Made by a program: the position numbers and the translations under genes. The notes below the pieces were generated by a model that was given only the letters and a program-made list of their open reading frames with translations, made no database searches and had not been told where the DNA came from. Positions 1 through 7,180 of a stretch of DNA of 15,083 nt are shown in pieces. Position 1 is the stretch's first letter, and every line of letters begins with the position of its first letter. The stretch spans positions 1-15,083 of the forward strand of contig CAJWOB010000022.1 of assembly GCA_913043885.1 (NCBI GenBank), written 5' to 3'. The DNA comes from an uncultured Spirochaetaceae bacterium (lineage in GTDB: Bacteria > Spirochaetota > Spirochaetia > SZUA-6 > Bin103).

Positions 1-570
1 CGTGGCGACGTCGAGGTCACCATCATGATCGATGTCGGCCGATGCGACGCCGACCCCGTAATGGGTATCGATCCCGGAGTGGTAGATATCAAAATCGAAG
101 GTGCCGCCCAGCTCCCCGGTGGAGGAGTGGTGGCTCTCGCCTGGAGCCGGCGCGACACGCAGCTCCAGCCCTCCGCGGTCCTGCTGAAGCGGCGAGCACA
201 CCCAGCGGAAGCCGCCGCCGCCCAGATAGGCCAGCGCCCCGCCAGCTCCCAGATAGGCTTCCAGCGCGTCGAGGATTGCGCGGCTGGCGAAGGCGGGCTG
301 GCTGCCGGTGAGCGCCACCTCGACCCCGGCGAACGCCGCTGCGGCTTCCTGCTGCACCTGGTGGTCGCAGATCACCCGATAGGCGATCGCTTCCCGGTCG
401 AGAAAGGCGAGCAGGTCCAGGTCACGACTGAGGAGCGGCAGGTTGCGCAGCAGCCCTCGCCAGGGAGTGCGGGCGGAGATGAGGACTGCGTCGTCGGCGC
501 CGCGGTCGGCAGCTGGATCGACGCCACGGTCGCCGCGGCTCAGCTGGCGATGCAGCTCATAGCTGAAGGT
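1..570 (-). pseudogene. 3' part of the DMFase-like gene in a shifted frame, cut by the window edge and ending in an FG-GAP-like motif
   Basis: Reading the minus strand from 570 to 1 gives 190 uninterrupted residues that continue the DMFase-like protein after a one-base shift in the CCCC run at 571-574. Recognisable family pieces include FLDREAIAYRVICDH, VALTGSQPAFASRAILDALE, YLGAGGALAYLGGGGFRWV and PGESHHSSTGELGG, which belong to the glutamine-amidotransferase-like catalytic domain. After TGELGG the family would normally continue with a GLWR-like stretch. Instead the sequence becomes YGVGVASADIDHDGDLDVAT, a typical calcium-loop motif (DxDxDGDxD) of FG-GAP/VCBS beta-propeller repeats, and then meets the window edge. 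No canonical start codon suits independent translation of this half. It is either a broken gene or one disrupted by a sequencing indel. The FG-GAP join could be a real fusion or an assembly junction. Confidence 0.7.
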
Positions 571-1669
571 GGGGAGCCAGACTGCCGCCGGCCACCAGCA
601 GCGGTACCTCGGTGGTGCCTCCACCAGAGCGGACCTCGACCGCGTAGGCGCCCGGCGACTGCACGTCGAATTGCAGCGCCACCGGCCATCGCGGATCCGC
701 TGCGGCGGCGGCTCGAAAGTGAATGGCGCCATACTCGTGTGCGGCCTTGGCGTAGTCCATGGTCCCGCCCCGCCAGTTGAAGCCGGTGACGGCGCGAGTT
801 GCCAGGCCGTGCAGCCGGCCGTGATGGCCGTTGGGAGAGGCATCGGCGACGCGATCGGTGGCGAAATCGCGCCCGAATTCCCAGGCCGCCACCACCGCGT
901 CGCCTAGCGCGGCCCCGCGCCCTGCCTGCCACCGCCCCTTGCCAGCCGCCGGGTCGCCGAGGGCGTCCAGCTCACTGCGGCTGAGCGCCCGCCCGAACAG
1001 CTTGGGGTGGTCGATCTTGCCATCAAGGCGACCGTGTACCCGCTCGTCGCCGGCTTCGCTTGCCAGGAAGGCACCGAGCAGCAGATCGACGTCCCGCGGC
1101 GGCGCAGGGGCAACCGTGCAGTGCGCTTCTCGGACTACCGCCGAGTCGCCGGGCCAGCGCTGCACCGGGCGGTGCATCACCACCGCCTCGCCACTGCGAC
1201 CAAGGCTGGCGGCCACGAAGTGCCACACCCCCGGCTCCAGACGCCGCTCGGTGCCGATCAGGATGCTGCCCTCCTCGCCGCCGACGCCCAGCACCAGGTC
1301 TCCCTGTTCGTCGAGAAACAGTCCGTAGCCGCGACCGTCTCGCCAATTGGCAAGGATTCCCCGCAGTCGCTCCAGGCCCGGCGCGGGAAGCAGCCACGCC
1401 TGAATGCTGAGCGCGCGGAGTGCAAACTCTGGCGAGTGGGCGACGCGGACGTAGGACCCGAGCGCGCGGCGATGGGGGGATGCCTCGGCCACGCCGAGGG
1501 CGGCTTCCGCATCGCCCCATAGGCCGCCGTCGGCGGCCCGCTCGCTCAGGCGCCGGGCGGTCACCGCGGCCTCCGCCTTGGAGCTGACCATCAGCGAGAC
1601 CGAATCGCCGACCGCCAGCCACCAGCGGTCGAGATAGGCGTGTGGCGGCTCAGCGTCGACGTCTGACAT
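557..1669 (-). CDS. N,N-dimethylformamidase large-subunit-like protein, 5' part of a frameshifted gene
   Basis: This is the N-terminal 370 residues of a protein related to the large subunit of N,N-dimethylformamidase (DmfA2 type), which hydrolyses DMF to dimethylamine and formate; the substrate here is unknown. The sequence begins with the family's N-terminal strand region (AYLDRWWLAVGDSVSLMVS). A LamG/concanavalin-like domain follows at about residues 70-240, with GSYVRV, GYGLFLDEQGDLVLGVG and DGKIDHPKLFGRALS. The highly characteristic DMFase stretch comes next, with ASPNGHHGRL, TRAVTGFNW and EYGAIHF at about residues 278-318. ATG 1669 is chosen because homology begins right after it; the frame is open up to 1732, but that extension is arginine-rich and unlike the family. 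No signal peptide is visible, so it is probably cytoplasmic. The frame ends at TGA 557-559, just where the family continues into its catalytic domain, which lies in the next frame. The family match is confident; activity is doubtful. Confidence 0.75.
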   Translation of the reverse strand: MSDVDAEPPHAYLDRWWLAVGDSVSLMVSSKAEAAVTARRLSERAADGGLWGDAEAALGVAEASPHRRALGSYVRVAHSPEFALRALSIQAWLLPAPGLERLRGILANWRDGRGYGLFLDEQGDLVLGVGGEEGSILIGTERRLEPGVWHFVAASLGRSGEAVVMHRPVQRWPGDSAVVREAHCTVAPAPPRDVDLLLGAFLASEAGDERVHGRLDGKIDHPKLFGRALSRSELDALGDPAAGKGRWQAGRGAALGDAVVAAWEFGRDFATDRVADASPNGHHGRLHGLATRAVTGFNWRGGTMDYAKAAHEYGAIHFRAAAAADPRWPVALQFDVQSPGAYAVEVRSGGGTTEVPLLVAGGSLAPHLQL

Positions 1670-1734
1670 GGCGAGGGCGGGAGTGGCGGCTCCGGAGGTG
1701 CGGGCGCGGCGGCGATGTGGTGCAATACCCACAC
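1670..1734. promoter_or_regulatory. divergent intergenic spacer between the DMFase-like and TauE-like genes
   Basis: This 65-base spacer must hold the promoters of both divergent genes unless they start further upstream. A short inverted repeat, TGTGG (1716-1720) and CCACA (1729-1733) with an 8-base centre, ends one base before the TauE-like ATG. The core TGCAATAC loosely resembles an extended -10 element. No convincing -35 box is visible for either gene. Confidence 0.25.
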
Positions 1735-2637
1735 ATGCCGGCGACGGTGATCGTGGGAACAGGCCTGGCGCTGCTGGTCGGACTCGTCATGGGGCTAATC
1801 GGCGCCGGTGGCTCGATCCTCACGATGCCTATTCTGGTCTATATCGTCGGCATCGACGTCATCCCGGCAACCAGCTATGCGCTGCTGGTGGTCGGCACCG
1901 CCGCCGTCGCCGGTGCCACCCACTACTGGCGACGGGGCCTGGTGGACGGCGTGGCCGCGGTTCGGTTCGCGGTGCCGTCTCTGGTGGCGGTGTTCGCTGT
2001 GCGGCGCTTTGTTATTCCGGCCCTGCCGGACGTGCTCCTCGAATGGGGCGGGTTGTGGCTGACCTCAGATATCGCGCTGTTGCTGGTATTCGCCGCGGTT
2101 ATGACGCTGAGCGCGGTCGGCATGATCCGCCGTCCCCTACCGGTGGTCACCGCCCCCGGCCCGGCCCCGGCCCCTGCCACTGTCCCCGCCAATCGGGCGG
2201 CGGGACGGTCGGACACCCCCCGGCGCTGGTGGCGCCCGGTTGCGGAGGGTACCGTGGTAGGCGCGGTTACCGGATTGGTCGGGGCAGGGGGCGGATTCGC
2301 CATCGTGCCGGCGTTGGTGGTCTGGGGCGGTCTGTCCATGCAGTCAGCGGTCGGCACCTCACTGACCATCATCGCCGCCAAGTCGCTGGTGGGCTTCATC
2401 GGCGACCTGGGCACCGCGATCGAATTTGACTGGGTTTTGCTTGGCGCGTTCGTCGCGCTGGCTCTGGTCGGCGTTGTCGCTGGTGCCCGCATGGCCAATC
2501 GCATACCGGCCAACGCCCTGCGCCTGGCATTCGCATGGTTTGTCCTCGTCGCCGCAGCTCTGATCGTCGCTACCGAGGTAGTCACCGGAATCGTCGACGG
2601 GGCGAGAGTGGCGTTTTCTGCCAGCACCGTGGGGTGA
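1735..2637 (+). CDS. TauE/SafE-family membrane permease
   Basis: This 300-residue polytopic inner-membrane protein belongs to the sulfite exporter TauE/SafE family, whose members move sulfite, sulfoacetate or other small organic anions; the substrate here is unknown. The family's internal duplication is plain: GLIGAGGSILTMPIL at about residues 20-34 is echoed by GLVGAGGGFAIVPAL at 180-194. The second copy is followed by the usual SAVGTSLTIIAAKSLVGFIGD. A proline/alanine-rich loop at about 133-168 separates the halves. About eight hydrophobic segments are visible, a normal number and length for the family. ATG 1735 is preferred over the upstream in-frame ATG 1642, because the extension would be an arginine-rich soluble stretch overlapping the divergent DMFase-like start. 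No clear ribosome binding site precedes 1735, so a leaderless or weakly initiated message is possible. Confidence 0.9.
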   Translation: MPATVIVGTGLALLVGLVMGLIGAGGSILTMPILVYIVGIDVIPATSYALLVVGTAAVAGATHYWRRGLVDGVAAVRFAVPSLVAVFAVRRFVIPALPDVLLEWGGLWLTSDIALLLVFAAVMTLSAVGMIRRPLPVVTAPGPAPAPATVPANRAAGRSDTPRRWWRPVAEGTVVGAVTGLVGAGGGFAIVPALVVWGGLSMQSAVGTSLTIIAAKSLVGFIGDLGTAIEFDWVLLGAFVALALVGVVAGARMANRIPANALRLAFAWFVLVAAALIVATEVVTGIVDGARVAFSASTVG

Positions 2638-2641
2638 TTTC

Positions 2642-2687
2642 CTCCGCGGCGCGGAGTATGACGGACGGCTCATAGGAGCCATGGCTC
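2642..2687 (+). promoter_or_regulatory. overlapping inverted repeats around the sigma factor start codon
   Basis: Several complementary segments crowd this leader. CTCCGC (2642-2647) can pair with GCGGAG (2651-2656). GGCTC (2667-2671) can pair with GAGCC (2676-2680) across the loop ATAG. The same GAGCC can instead pair with GGCTC at 2683-2687, so GAGCCATGGCTC (2676-2687) is a perfect palindrome centred on the ATG. The only Shine-Dalgarno-like sequence, AGGAG (2674-2678), lies inside these arms and just two bases from the ATG. A five-codon reading frame (ATG 2658, stop TAG 2673-2675) also ends on the Shine-Dalgarno sequence. The layout would allow translational control of the sigma factor, for example by alternative hairpins. 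Function is inferred. Confidence 0.4.
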
Positions 2688-3415
2688 AGGACGACCGCCA
2701 GAACGTCCTCGGACCGTATCTTCGCGATCTGGACCGGCACCCGGTCATGGAACGCGAGGAAGAGGCGGAGTGCGCGCGGCGCGCCGCCGCCGGCGACCAG
2801 GCCGCCCGCGACAAGCTGGTCACCAGCAATCTGCGGTTTGTCATCTCCAGGGCCAAGCGCTACGCCAACTCGAGGATCTCGCTGTCCGACCTCATCGGCG
2901 AAGGCAACCTCGGCCTGCTGCAAGCGGCGCAGCGGTTCGAGCCAGAGCGCGGCTATCGGTTCATTACCTACGCCATCTTCTGGATAGAGCAGGCGTTGCG
3001 CCGCGCCCGCTACGAAAGCGCGCCAATGCTGCGGCTCCCGGTCCGTAAGGCGCGATTGCTGCGCCGCATTCGCGATCTCGAGTTAGAGCTGGCGGAGCGT
3101 GGTGAGGTGCCGACCAAGGCGGTGATTGCAGAACGACTACAGGTGCCGCTGGCACAGGTCTCCGAGCTGCTGCTCTACCCGGGCGAGCCGGCAGCCCTCG
3201 ATGCATCGCTCGGGGCCAACCCCGATGGGACTTCCGACTCGATGGCCAGCATCGTCGCGGACGTCCACGACGAGGCACGTCCAGATCTGGAATTGGAGAC
3301 CACCGCGTTGCAGGACTCCCTGCGCCGCGCAATGGCCAAGCTGTCGGAGCGGGAGAAGCAGATACTCACGGTACGCTACGGGCTCGATGGCAAGCAGCCT
3401 CGCTCCCTGGAATAG
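2681..3415 (+). CDS. sigma-70 family RNA polymerase sigma factor (short RpoD/SigA type), stopped early by an in-frame TAG
   Basis: This is a primary-type sigma factor lacking region 1.1, which would direct RNA polymerase to promoters. Region 1.2 is at residues 8-35 (VLGPYLRDLDRHPVMEREEE). Region 2 spans about 38-115 and includes NLRFVISRAKRY, SDLIGEGNLGLLQAAQRFEPERGYRFITYAIFWIEQALRRA, the -10 recognition and melting segment. Region 3 is at about 118-200. Region 4.1 follows with LSEREKQILTVRYGLDGKQPRSLE. TAG 3413-3415 then replaces what the family pattern predicts to be glutamate (SLE-E-VAQRLGI), and the same frame continues for 62 codons with the missing helix-turn-helix. Terminated at TAG, the 244-residue product would lack the -35 binding helix. 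With readthrough it is 307 residues, a normal length for short sigma factors. ATG 2681 is the only canonical start in frame before region 1.2. Confidence 0.85.
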   Translation: MAQDDRQNVLGPYLRDLDRHPVMEREEEAECARRAAAGDQAARDKLVTSNLRFVISRAKRYANSRISLSDLIGEGNLGLLQAAQRFEPERGYRFITYAIFWIEQALRRARYESAPMLRLPVRKARLLRRIRDLELELAERGEVPTKAVIAERLQVPLAQVSELLLYPGEPAALDASLGANPDGTSDSMASIVADVHDEARPDLELETTALQDSLRRAMAKLSEREKQILTVRYGLDGKQPRSLE

Positions 3416-3604
3416 GTGGCGCAGCGCCTCGGCATCGTCGCCGAGCGGGTGCGGCAGATAGAGAAGCGGGCCCTGGCCAAGATGCGGCGACTGGGTCCCA
3501 GCTATCTGGAGGGCTGGTACGACGCGCGTCGCGAGGACGTGGTCGGAGCGATGCGCCGCGCCTCGCATGGCACCAACGGCCGGTACCGCCCGCACCGTCA
3601 GTAG
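3413..3604 (+). pseudogene. region 4.2 helix-turn-helix of the sigma factor, separated by the amber codon
   Basis: This is the same reading frame as the upstream sigma factor, continuing after TAG 3413-3415. It encodes VAQRLGIVAERVRQIEKRALAKMRRL, the classic sigma region 4.2 with the recognition helix (VRQIEKRAL). A positively charged tail follows, ending at TAG 3602-3604. The codon right after the amber is GTG and could act as a restart, but only weak Shine-Dalgarno-like sequence precedes it. A single-base change of GAG to TAG would explain the interruption. It may be a true nonsense mutation, an error in the sequence, or a readthrough site. The conserved reading after the stop says the damage is recent or functionally bypassed. 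Confidence 0.75.
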
Positions 3605-3637
3605 CCGCCACCTCGGAGCGAGTAGAGCGTCGGCTAC
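3601..3637 (+). terminator. possible stem-loop after the sigma factor gene
   Basis: GTAGCCG (3601-3607) is perfectly complementary to CGGCTAC (3631-3637), with a 23-base interior that holds a nested CTCG/CGAG pair at 3612-3622. The stem overlaps the second stop codon of the sigma gene. No T-tract follows, so it is not a standard intrinsic terminator. It may be a transcript 3' end or a leader structure of the ABC operon that starts at 3686. Confidence 0.25.
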
Positions 3638-3685
3638 CTTCGAAGTGGTCGCGTCGACTGCGGTCCGTTACATTTCCGGTGCCCG

Positions 3686-4375
3686 ATGCCAATCGTCACG
3701 CTGCGCAACGTCAAGAAGGACTATCAATTAGGCGACGTCACCGTCCCCGCGGTGCGGGGCATCGACCTCGACATCGAGGCCGGCGACTTCATCTCCATCG
3801 CCGGGCCATCGGGATCGGGAAAGACCACCATCCTCAACCTGATAGGCTGCATAGACACGCCCACGGAGGGGGCGGTCGCCATCGAGAGCGCGGAGACCAG
3901 CACCCTCGACGACCGCGCGCTCACCGATCTGCGCCATCGCCACATCGGCTTCATATTCCAGTCATTCAACCTGGTGCCGGTGCTTGACGTATACGAGAAC
4001 ATCGAATTCCCCTTGCTCCTTGGCTACGAGCGGCTGTCCAAGGAGGAGCGCCACGCCCGTATCGAAGAGCTCATCGGCGAAGTTGGCCTGGCCGACCACA
4101 CCCGCCATCGTCCTAACGAGCTGTCGGGGGGCCAGCGCCAGCGGGTGGCCATTGCCCGCGCGCTGGTAACGCATCCCAAGATCGTGCTGGCCGACGAGCC
4201 AACCGCCAACCTCGACTCGGCAACCGGGCAACAGATAATCGAGCTCATGAAGCGGATCAATGCGGAGCGCGACTCTACTTTCATATTCTCCACCCATGAC
4301 CCCGAGATCGTCGGCATCGCCAATCACGTGGTCCGGCTCCACGACGGGCTGATAACCGAGAACTCCCGGGTGTGA
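3686..4375 (+). CDS. ABC transporter ATP-binding protein (LolD/MacB type)
   Basis: This 229-residue nucleotide-binding subunit powers the two FtsX-type permeases encoded directly after it. All ATPase motifs are intact: Walker A GPSGSGKT (40-47), Q-loop Q92 in FQSFN, signature LSGGQ (146-150), Walker B IVLADEP (166-172), D-loop NLDS, and switch histidine H204 in FSTHD. The FQSFNLVP...LDVYENIEFPLLL pattern and the length are typical of the LolD/MacB/FtsE class (extracytoplasmic mechanotransmission exporters) and not of importers. ATG 3686 gives the expected N-terminus (VTLRNVKKDYQLGD). Its stop TGA overlaps the GTG start of the next gene (GTGA), indicating translational coupling. The gene probably begins an operon, although a promoter was not identifiable in the 81 bases upstream. 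Confidence 0.95.
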   Translation: MPIVTLRNVKKDYQLGDVTVPAVRGIDLDIEAGDFISIAGPSGSGKTTILNLIGCIDTPTEGAVAIESAETSTLDDRALTDLRHRHIGFIFQSFNLVPVLDVYENIEFPLLLGYERLSKEERHARIEELIGEVGLADHTRHRPNELSGGQRQRVAIARALVTHPKIVLADEPTANLDSATGQQIIELMKRINAERDSTFIFSTHDPEIVGIANHVVRLHDGLITENSRV

Positions 4376-5859
4376 TTCCTACTCTCCGTGTCATTCTTCG
4401 CCTCGCGCTGCGCAATCTGCGCGAGCACCGCAGTAAGACCATCATCATCGGCACCATCGTCGCGCTCGGTATCGCGGTGCTGGTCGCCGGCAACTCGCTG
4501 GTGGAGGCGTCGGCGCGGGGCATCCGCACCTCGTTCATCGACACCTATACCGCCGACGTCATGGTCAGTGGCCGCACCGACTCCGACCTCTCCGTGTTCG
4601 GCTTCCCGCCGCAGAGCTTCACCGAGGAGATCCCGCGGATCGGCTCCTACCAGACGGTTTTCGAGCGCCTCGAGGCCGATTCGGCGGTAACGGCGGTCAG
4701 CCCACAGCTGACCGGCAACGCCGTCGTGCACGTCGACGAGGAGCAGAACGAGGATTTCTTCGCGCTCCTGTTAGGCGTCGACTCGTCGAGCTACACGGCG
4801 ACCTTCCCGGCGGCCATAGACATAGTCAACGGCGCGTTCCCCGCCGACGCGGCCGCTCCCTTCCTGATGCTGCAAGAGAATCAGGTGGAGCTCTACGAGG
4901 AGCGCCTAGGCGTGGCCGTCAGCGTCGGCAGCCCGGTCCTGGTGACCTCGTTCGGCGGTGGCGGTATTCGCCGCCGGGAGCTGACCGTGAGCGGGGTGTT
5001 CCGATTTCGGCAGCAGACCCCCGGCCTCGAGCAGGTGGCCCTGGTGGATGCGCAGAGCTTTCGGTCGCTGCAGGGGTTAGTGGTGAGCGCCGGGTTGGTC
5101 GAGCTCTCGGCGGCCGAGACCGAGATGCTCGGCGCAACCGATCTGGACGCCATGTTCGGCTCGGAGGAGTTCGGCGCCATCGAGCAGAGCGAGCCGCAGG
5201 CGAATCTGTCGGAAGAGGCGGTGCTGTCCCTGTTCGACTCCGTCGAGCGGGTGGAGTTGGTTATCGACCGCGGTGCCTGGCACTTCCTGCTGCTGCGCCT
5301 ATCCGACCCGTCGCAGGCAGCGCGCAAAATCGACGAGCTGAACACCTACTTCGAGCGCGAGGGTATCGGCGCTCAGGCAACCGATTGGCGGGATGCATCG
5401 GGCGGGTTCAGCTCTCTGGCCACGGCGGTGCAGCTCATCTTCACGATCCTAATCGCGATTATCGCCGTGGTGGCCGTCATCATCATCACCAACACCCTGG
5501 TCATCTCCCTCATCGAGCGCACCAGCGAAATCGGCACCATGCGTGCCCTCGGCGCGCGCCGCAGCTTCGTGTTTCGGATGTTCGTCATGGAGACACTCTT
5601 CATCTCGTGGGTGTTCGGTGCCGCCGGGATTGTGCTTGGGGCGTTGATCGTGGTCGTGGTCGACTCGCTCGGCATCCGTACCGAGAACGAGTTCCTGCTC
5701 ATACTGTTCGGCGGGGAGCAGCTGACGGCCACGCTGTCGGGATTCTCGGTGCTGCTGTCGGCGCTCATCGTTACCGGCATCGGCGTGCTGGCCAGTGTCT
5801 TTCCCGTGCTGCTGGCTCTGCGCATCCAGCCGATTCGCGCGGTGCAGGTCGAGCAATGA
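4372..5859 (+). CDS. ABC transporter permease, MacB/FtsX family (first of pair)
   Basis: This 495-residue inner-membrane permease has MacB-PCD plus FtsX architecture. It has one N-terminal membrane helix (about residues 22-44, after the basic LRNLREHRSK), a large periplasmic domain of about 300 residues, and three C-terminal helices near 350-378, 404-431 and 455-482. The cytoplasmic coupling motif ERTSEIGTMRALGARR lies between the second and third helices. Such permeases transmit ATPase motion to a periplasmic domain and do not import solutes. The GTG start at 4372 overlaps the ATPase stop, and the TGA at 5857-5859 overlaps the next ATG. The periplasmic domain is longer than in the second permease, so the two probably form an asymmetric heterodimer as LolC and LolE do. 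The exact substrate cannot be read from the sequence. Confidence 0.92.
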   Translation: MIPTLRVILRLALRNLREHRSKTIIIGTIVALGIAVLVAGNSLVEASARGIRTSFIDTYTADVMVSGRTDSDLSVFGFPPQSFTEEIPRIGSYQTVFERLEADSAVTAVSPQLTGNAVVHVDEEQNEDFFALLLGVDSSSYTATFPAAIDIVNGAFPADAAAPFLMLQENQVELYEERLGVAVSVGSPVLVTSFGGGGIRRRELTVSGVFRFRQQTPGLEQVALVDAQSFRSLQGLVVSAGLVELSAAETEMLGATDLDAMFGSEEFGAIEQSEPQANLSEEAVLSLFDSVERVELVIDRGAWHFLLLRLSDPSQAARKIDELNTYFEREGIGAQATDWRDASGGFSSLATAVQLIFTILIAIIAVVAVIIITNTLVISLIERTSEIGTMRALGARRSFVFRMFVMETLFISWVFGAAGIVLGALIVVVVDSLGIRTENEFLLILFGGEQLTATLSGFSVLLSALIVTGIGVLASVFPVLLALRIQPIRAVQVEQ

Positions 5860-7160
5860 CACTGCTGCGCATCGCGTTCCGAAATCTCAACCGGCAGAAG
5901 AAGCGCAGCATTCTGCTCGGCGTCGCCATCGCCTTCGGCTTCATGATCATTACGCTGGTAAATGCCTTCGCCGCCGGGTTCGTGCTGAACATCCGGGAGA
6001 ACGTTTCGCAGCTGGTTGCCGGCCATCTCTTCATTACCGGCTACGAGAAGAGCCCGAGCGGTCGGCTGGTCAGGGTTATCCGGGACGACAGCGAGCTGCT
6101 GGCAGCCATCGAGCGCGCCGAGCTCAGCTCACGTCTCGTCGCTCGGCGGACGCTGGCGGAGGCTACCATCATCTTCAGCGGCGAGAGCGTCCCGCAGCAG
6201 ATCGTCGGCCTGGAGTGGGACAGCCAACCATTCCTGCGCGAACGGCTTGCTCTGCGCGAGGGAACGCTCGACGAGATGCTCGCCGACCCCCGCGGCCTGA
6301 TTCTGAGCGAGGATGTTGCCGAACGCCTTGGGGTTGCGGTGGGGGAACAGGTGATCGTACAGGCGCGCACCGCCACCGGGCAGCTGAACGTCGCTGACTT
6401 CGTGTTGCGTGCCACCACGGTGAGCGCTGGCTTTCTGAGCACCTTCAACGGCTACGGACACCTCGACTACATCAACGGGCTGCTCAACATCGGCCCACAG
6501 GAGTACGTGACCCTCGGCATTCTGCTGGAAGGGCTGGACGTGGTGGATGTCGAGGCCGAGCGACTGTTCGAGCTTCTCGAGCCGCAGCTGAACATGTTGC
6601 CGCGATTCGCGGGCCAGGGTGGTTTCCTCGATCAGCGGGAGGAGTTGCTGCGGTCGGACTGGCAGGGCACCCGCTACCAGATGACCACCATCAACGACTT
6701 TCTGTCCGGCATAGACGACGTGGCCCGGGCGCTGGTGATCGCTGGTGCGGTGGTCGCCCTTATCCTGTTCACGATCATCATGGTCGGTATCACCAACACC
6801 TTCCGCATGATCGTCCACGAACGCACGCGGGAGATCGGCACGATGCGGGCACTCGGTCTCCATCGCCGCCAGACCCGCAGGCTGTTTCTCCTCGAGGCAC
6901 TGTTCCTGAGCCTCGGGGGTGCCGCCGGCGGTCTCGTCCTCGCCCTGATCATCCGTGTGGTGCTACAGGCGTTCGACTTCGGGCTCGATACCCCACTCTT
7001 CATCATGATGGACGACGGCCACCTGACCTTCGCGGTGGCGCCGGCCAGCGTCCTGTTATTCCTGGCGTCGGTGGCGGCGCTGACCCTACTTGCCGCGCTG
7101 TTTCCCGCCAACCGGGCTGCCGCCAAGCCGCCGGCAGACGCGTTGCGTACCACCGTATGA
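5856..7160 (+). CDS. ABC transporter permease, FtsX family (second of pair)
   Basis: This 434-residue permease is paired with the preceding one. It has an N-terminal helix at about residues 19-41 after the basic LRIAFRNLNRQKKRS, a periplasmic domain, and three C-terminal helices. ERTREIGTMRALGLHRRQ sits between the first two of these, nearly identical in layout to the first permease. ATG 5856 is chosen because it overlaps the upstream stop (ATGA) and gives the family N-terminus. The frame stays open upstream to 5385, but that sequence lies inside the first permease gene in another frame and is arginine-rich noise. The stop at 7158-7160 overlaps an ATG (7157) in frame with the next gene. With the ATPase it forms a complete LolCDE/MacB-like complex. 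Confidence 0.92.
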   Translation: MTLLRIAFRNLNRQKKRSILLGVAIAFGFMIITLVNAFAAGFVLNIRENVSQLVAGHLFITGYEKSPSGRLVRVIRDDSELLAAIERAELSSRLVARRTLAEATIIFSGESVPQQIVGLEWDSQPFLRERLALREGTLDEMLADPRGLILSEDVAERLGVAVGEQVIVQARTATGQLNVADFVLRATTVSAGFLSTFNGYGHLDYINGLLNIGPQEYVTLGILLEGLDVVDVEAERLFELLEPQLNMLPRFAGQGGFLDQREELLRSDWQGTRYQMTTINDFLSGIDDVARALVIAGAVVALILFTIIMVGITNTFRMIVHERTREIGTMRALGLHRRQTRRLFLLEALFLSLGGAAGGLVLALIIRVVLQAFDFGLDTPLFIMMDDGHLTFAVAPASVLLFLASVAALTLLAALFPANRAAAKPPADALRTTV

Positions 7161-7166
7161 GATTCG

Positions 7167-7175
7167 AAGGGAGGA
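7167..7175 (+). promoter_or_regulatory. strong ribosome binding site that favours a TTG start at 7181
   Basis: AAGGGAGGA is a near-perfect Shine-Dalgarno sequence five bases before TTG 7181, in frame with the LolA-like gene. It lies downstream of the ATG at 7157, which has no comparable site and would only be used by coupling to the previous gene. This supports TTG 7181 as the main start. Confidence 0.6.
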
Positions 7176-7180
7176 CTGCC

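Noticed and set aside
25..780. 251-codon open frame on the plus strand
   Set aside because: It is the antisense of the DMFase-like gene, whose homology is clear on the minus strand in two frames.
1642..1734. N-terminal extension of the TauE-like permease
   Set aside because: It would add an arginine-rich soluble segment and overlap the divergent DMFase-like start; ATG 1735 directly precedes the first membrane helix.
1923..2627. 234-codon open frame on the minus strand
   Set aside because: It is opposite the TauE-like gene, and its Thr/Ala/Pro-rich composition is a mirror of hydrophobic codons, not a protein family.
2658..2675. Five-codon leader reading frame before the sigma factor, as a gene
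   Set aside because: It is too short to distinguish from chance and has poor Shine-Dalgarno spacing; mentioned only as part of the regulatory region.
3413..3415. Genome-wide TAG recoding as the explanation of the sigma factor interruption
   Set aside because: TAG ends four other genes here where family lengths are right, and the convergent TAG pair at 12047-12052 only makes sense as real stops.
5385..5855. N-terminal extension of the second permease
   Set aside because: The extension overlaps the first permease gene out of frame and is histidine/arginine-rich; ATG 5856 with an ATGA overlap gives the proper family N-terminus.
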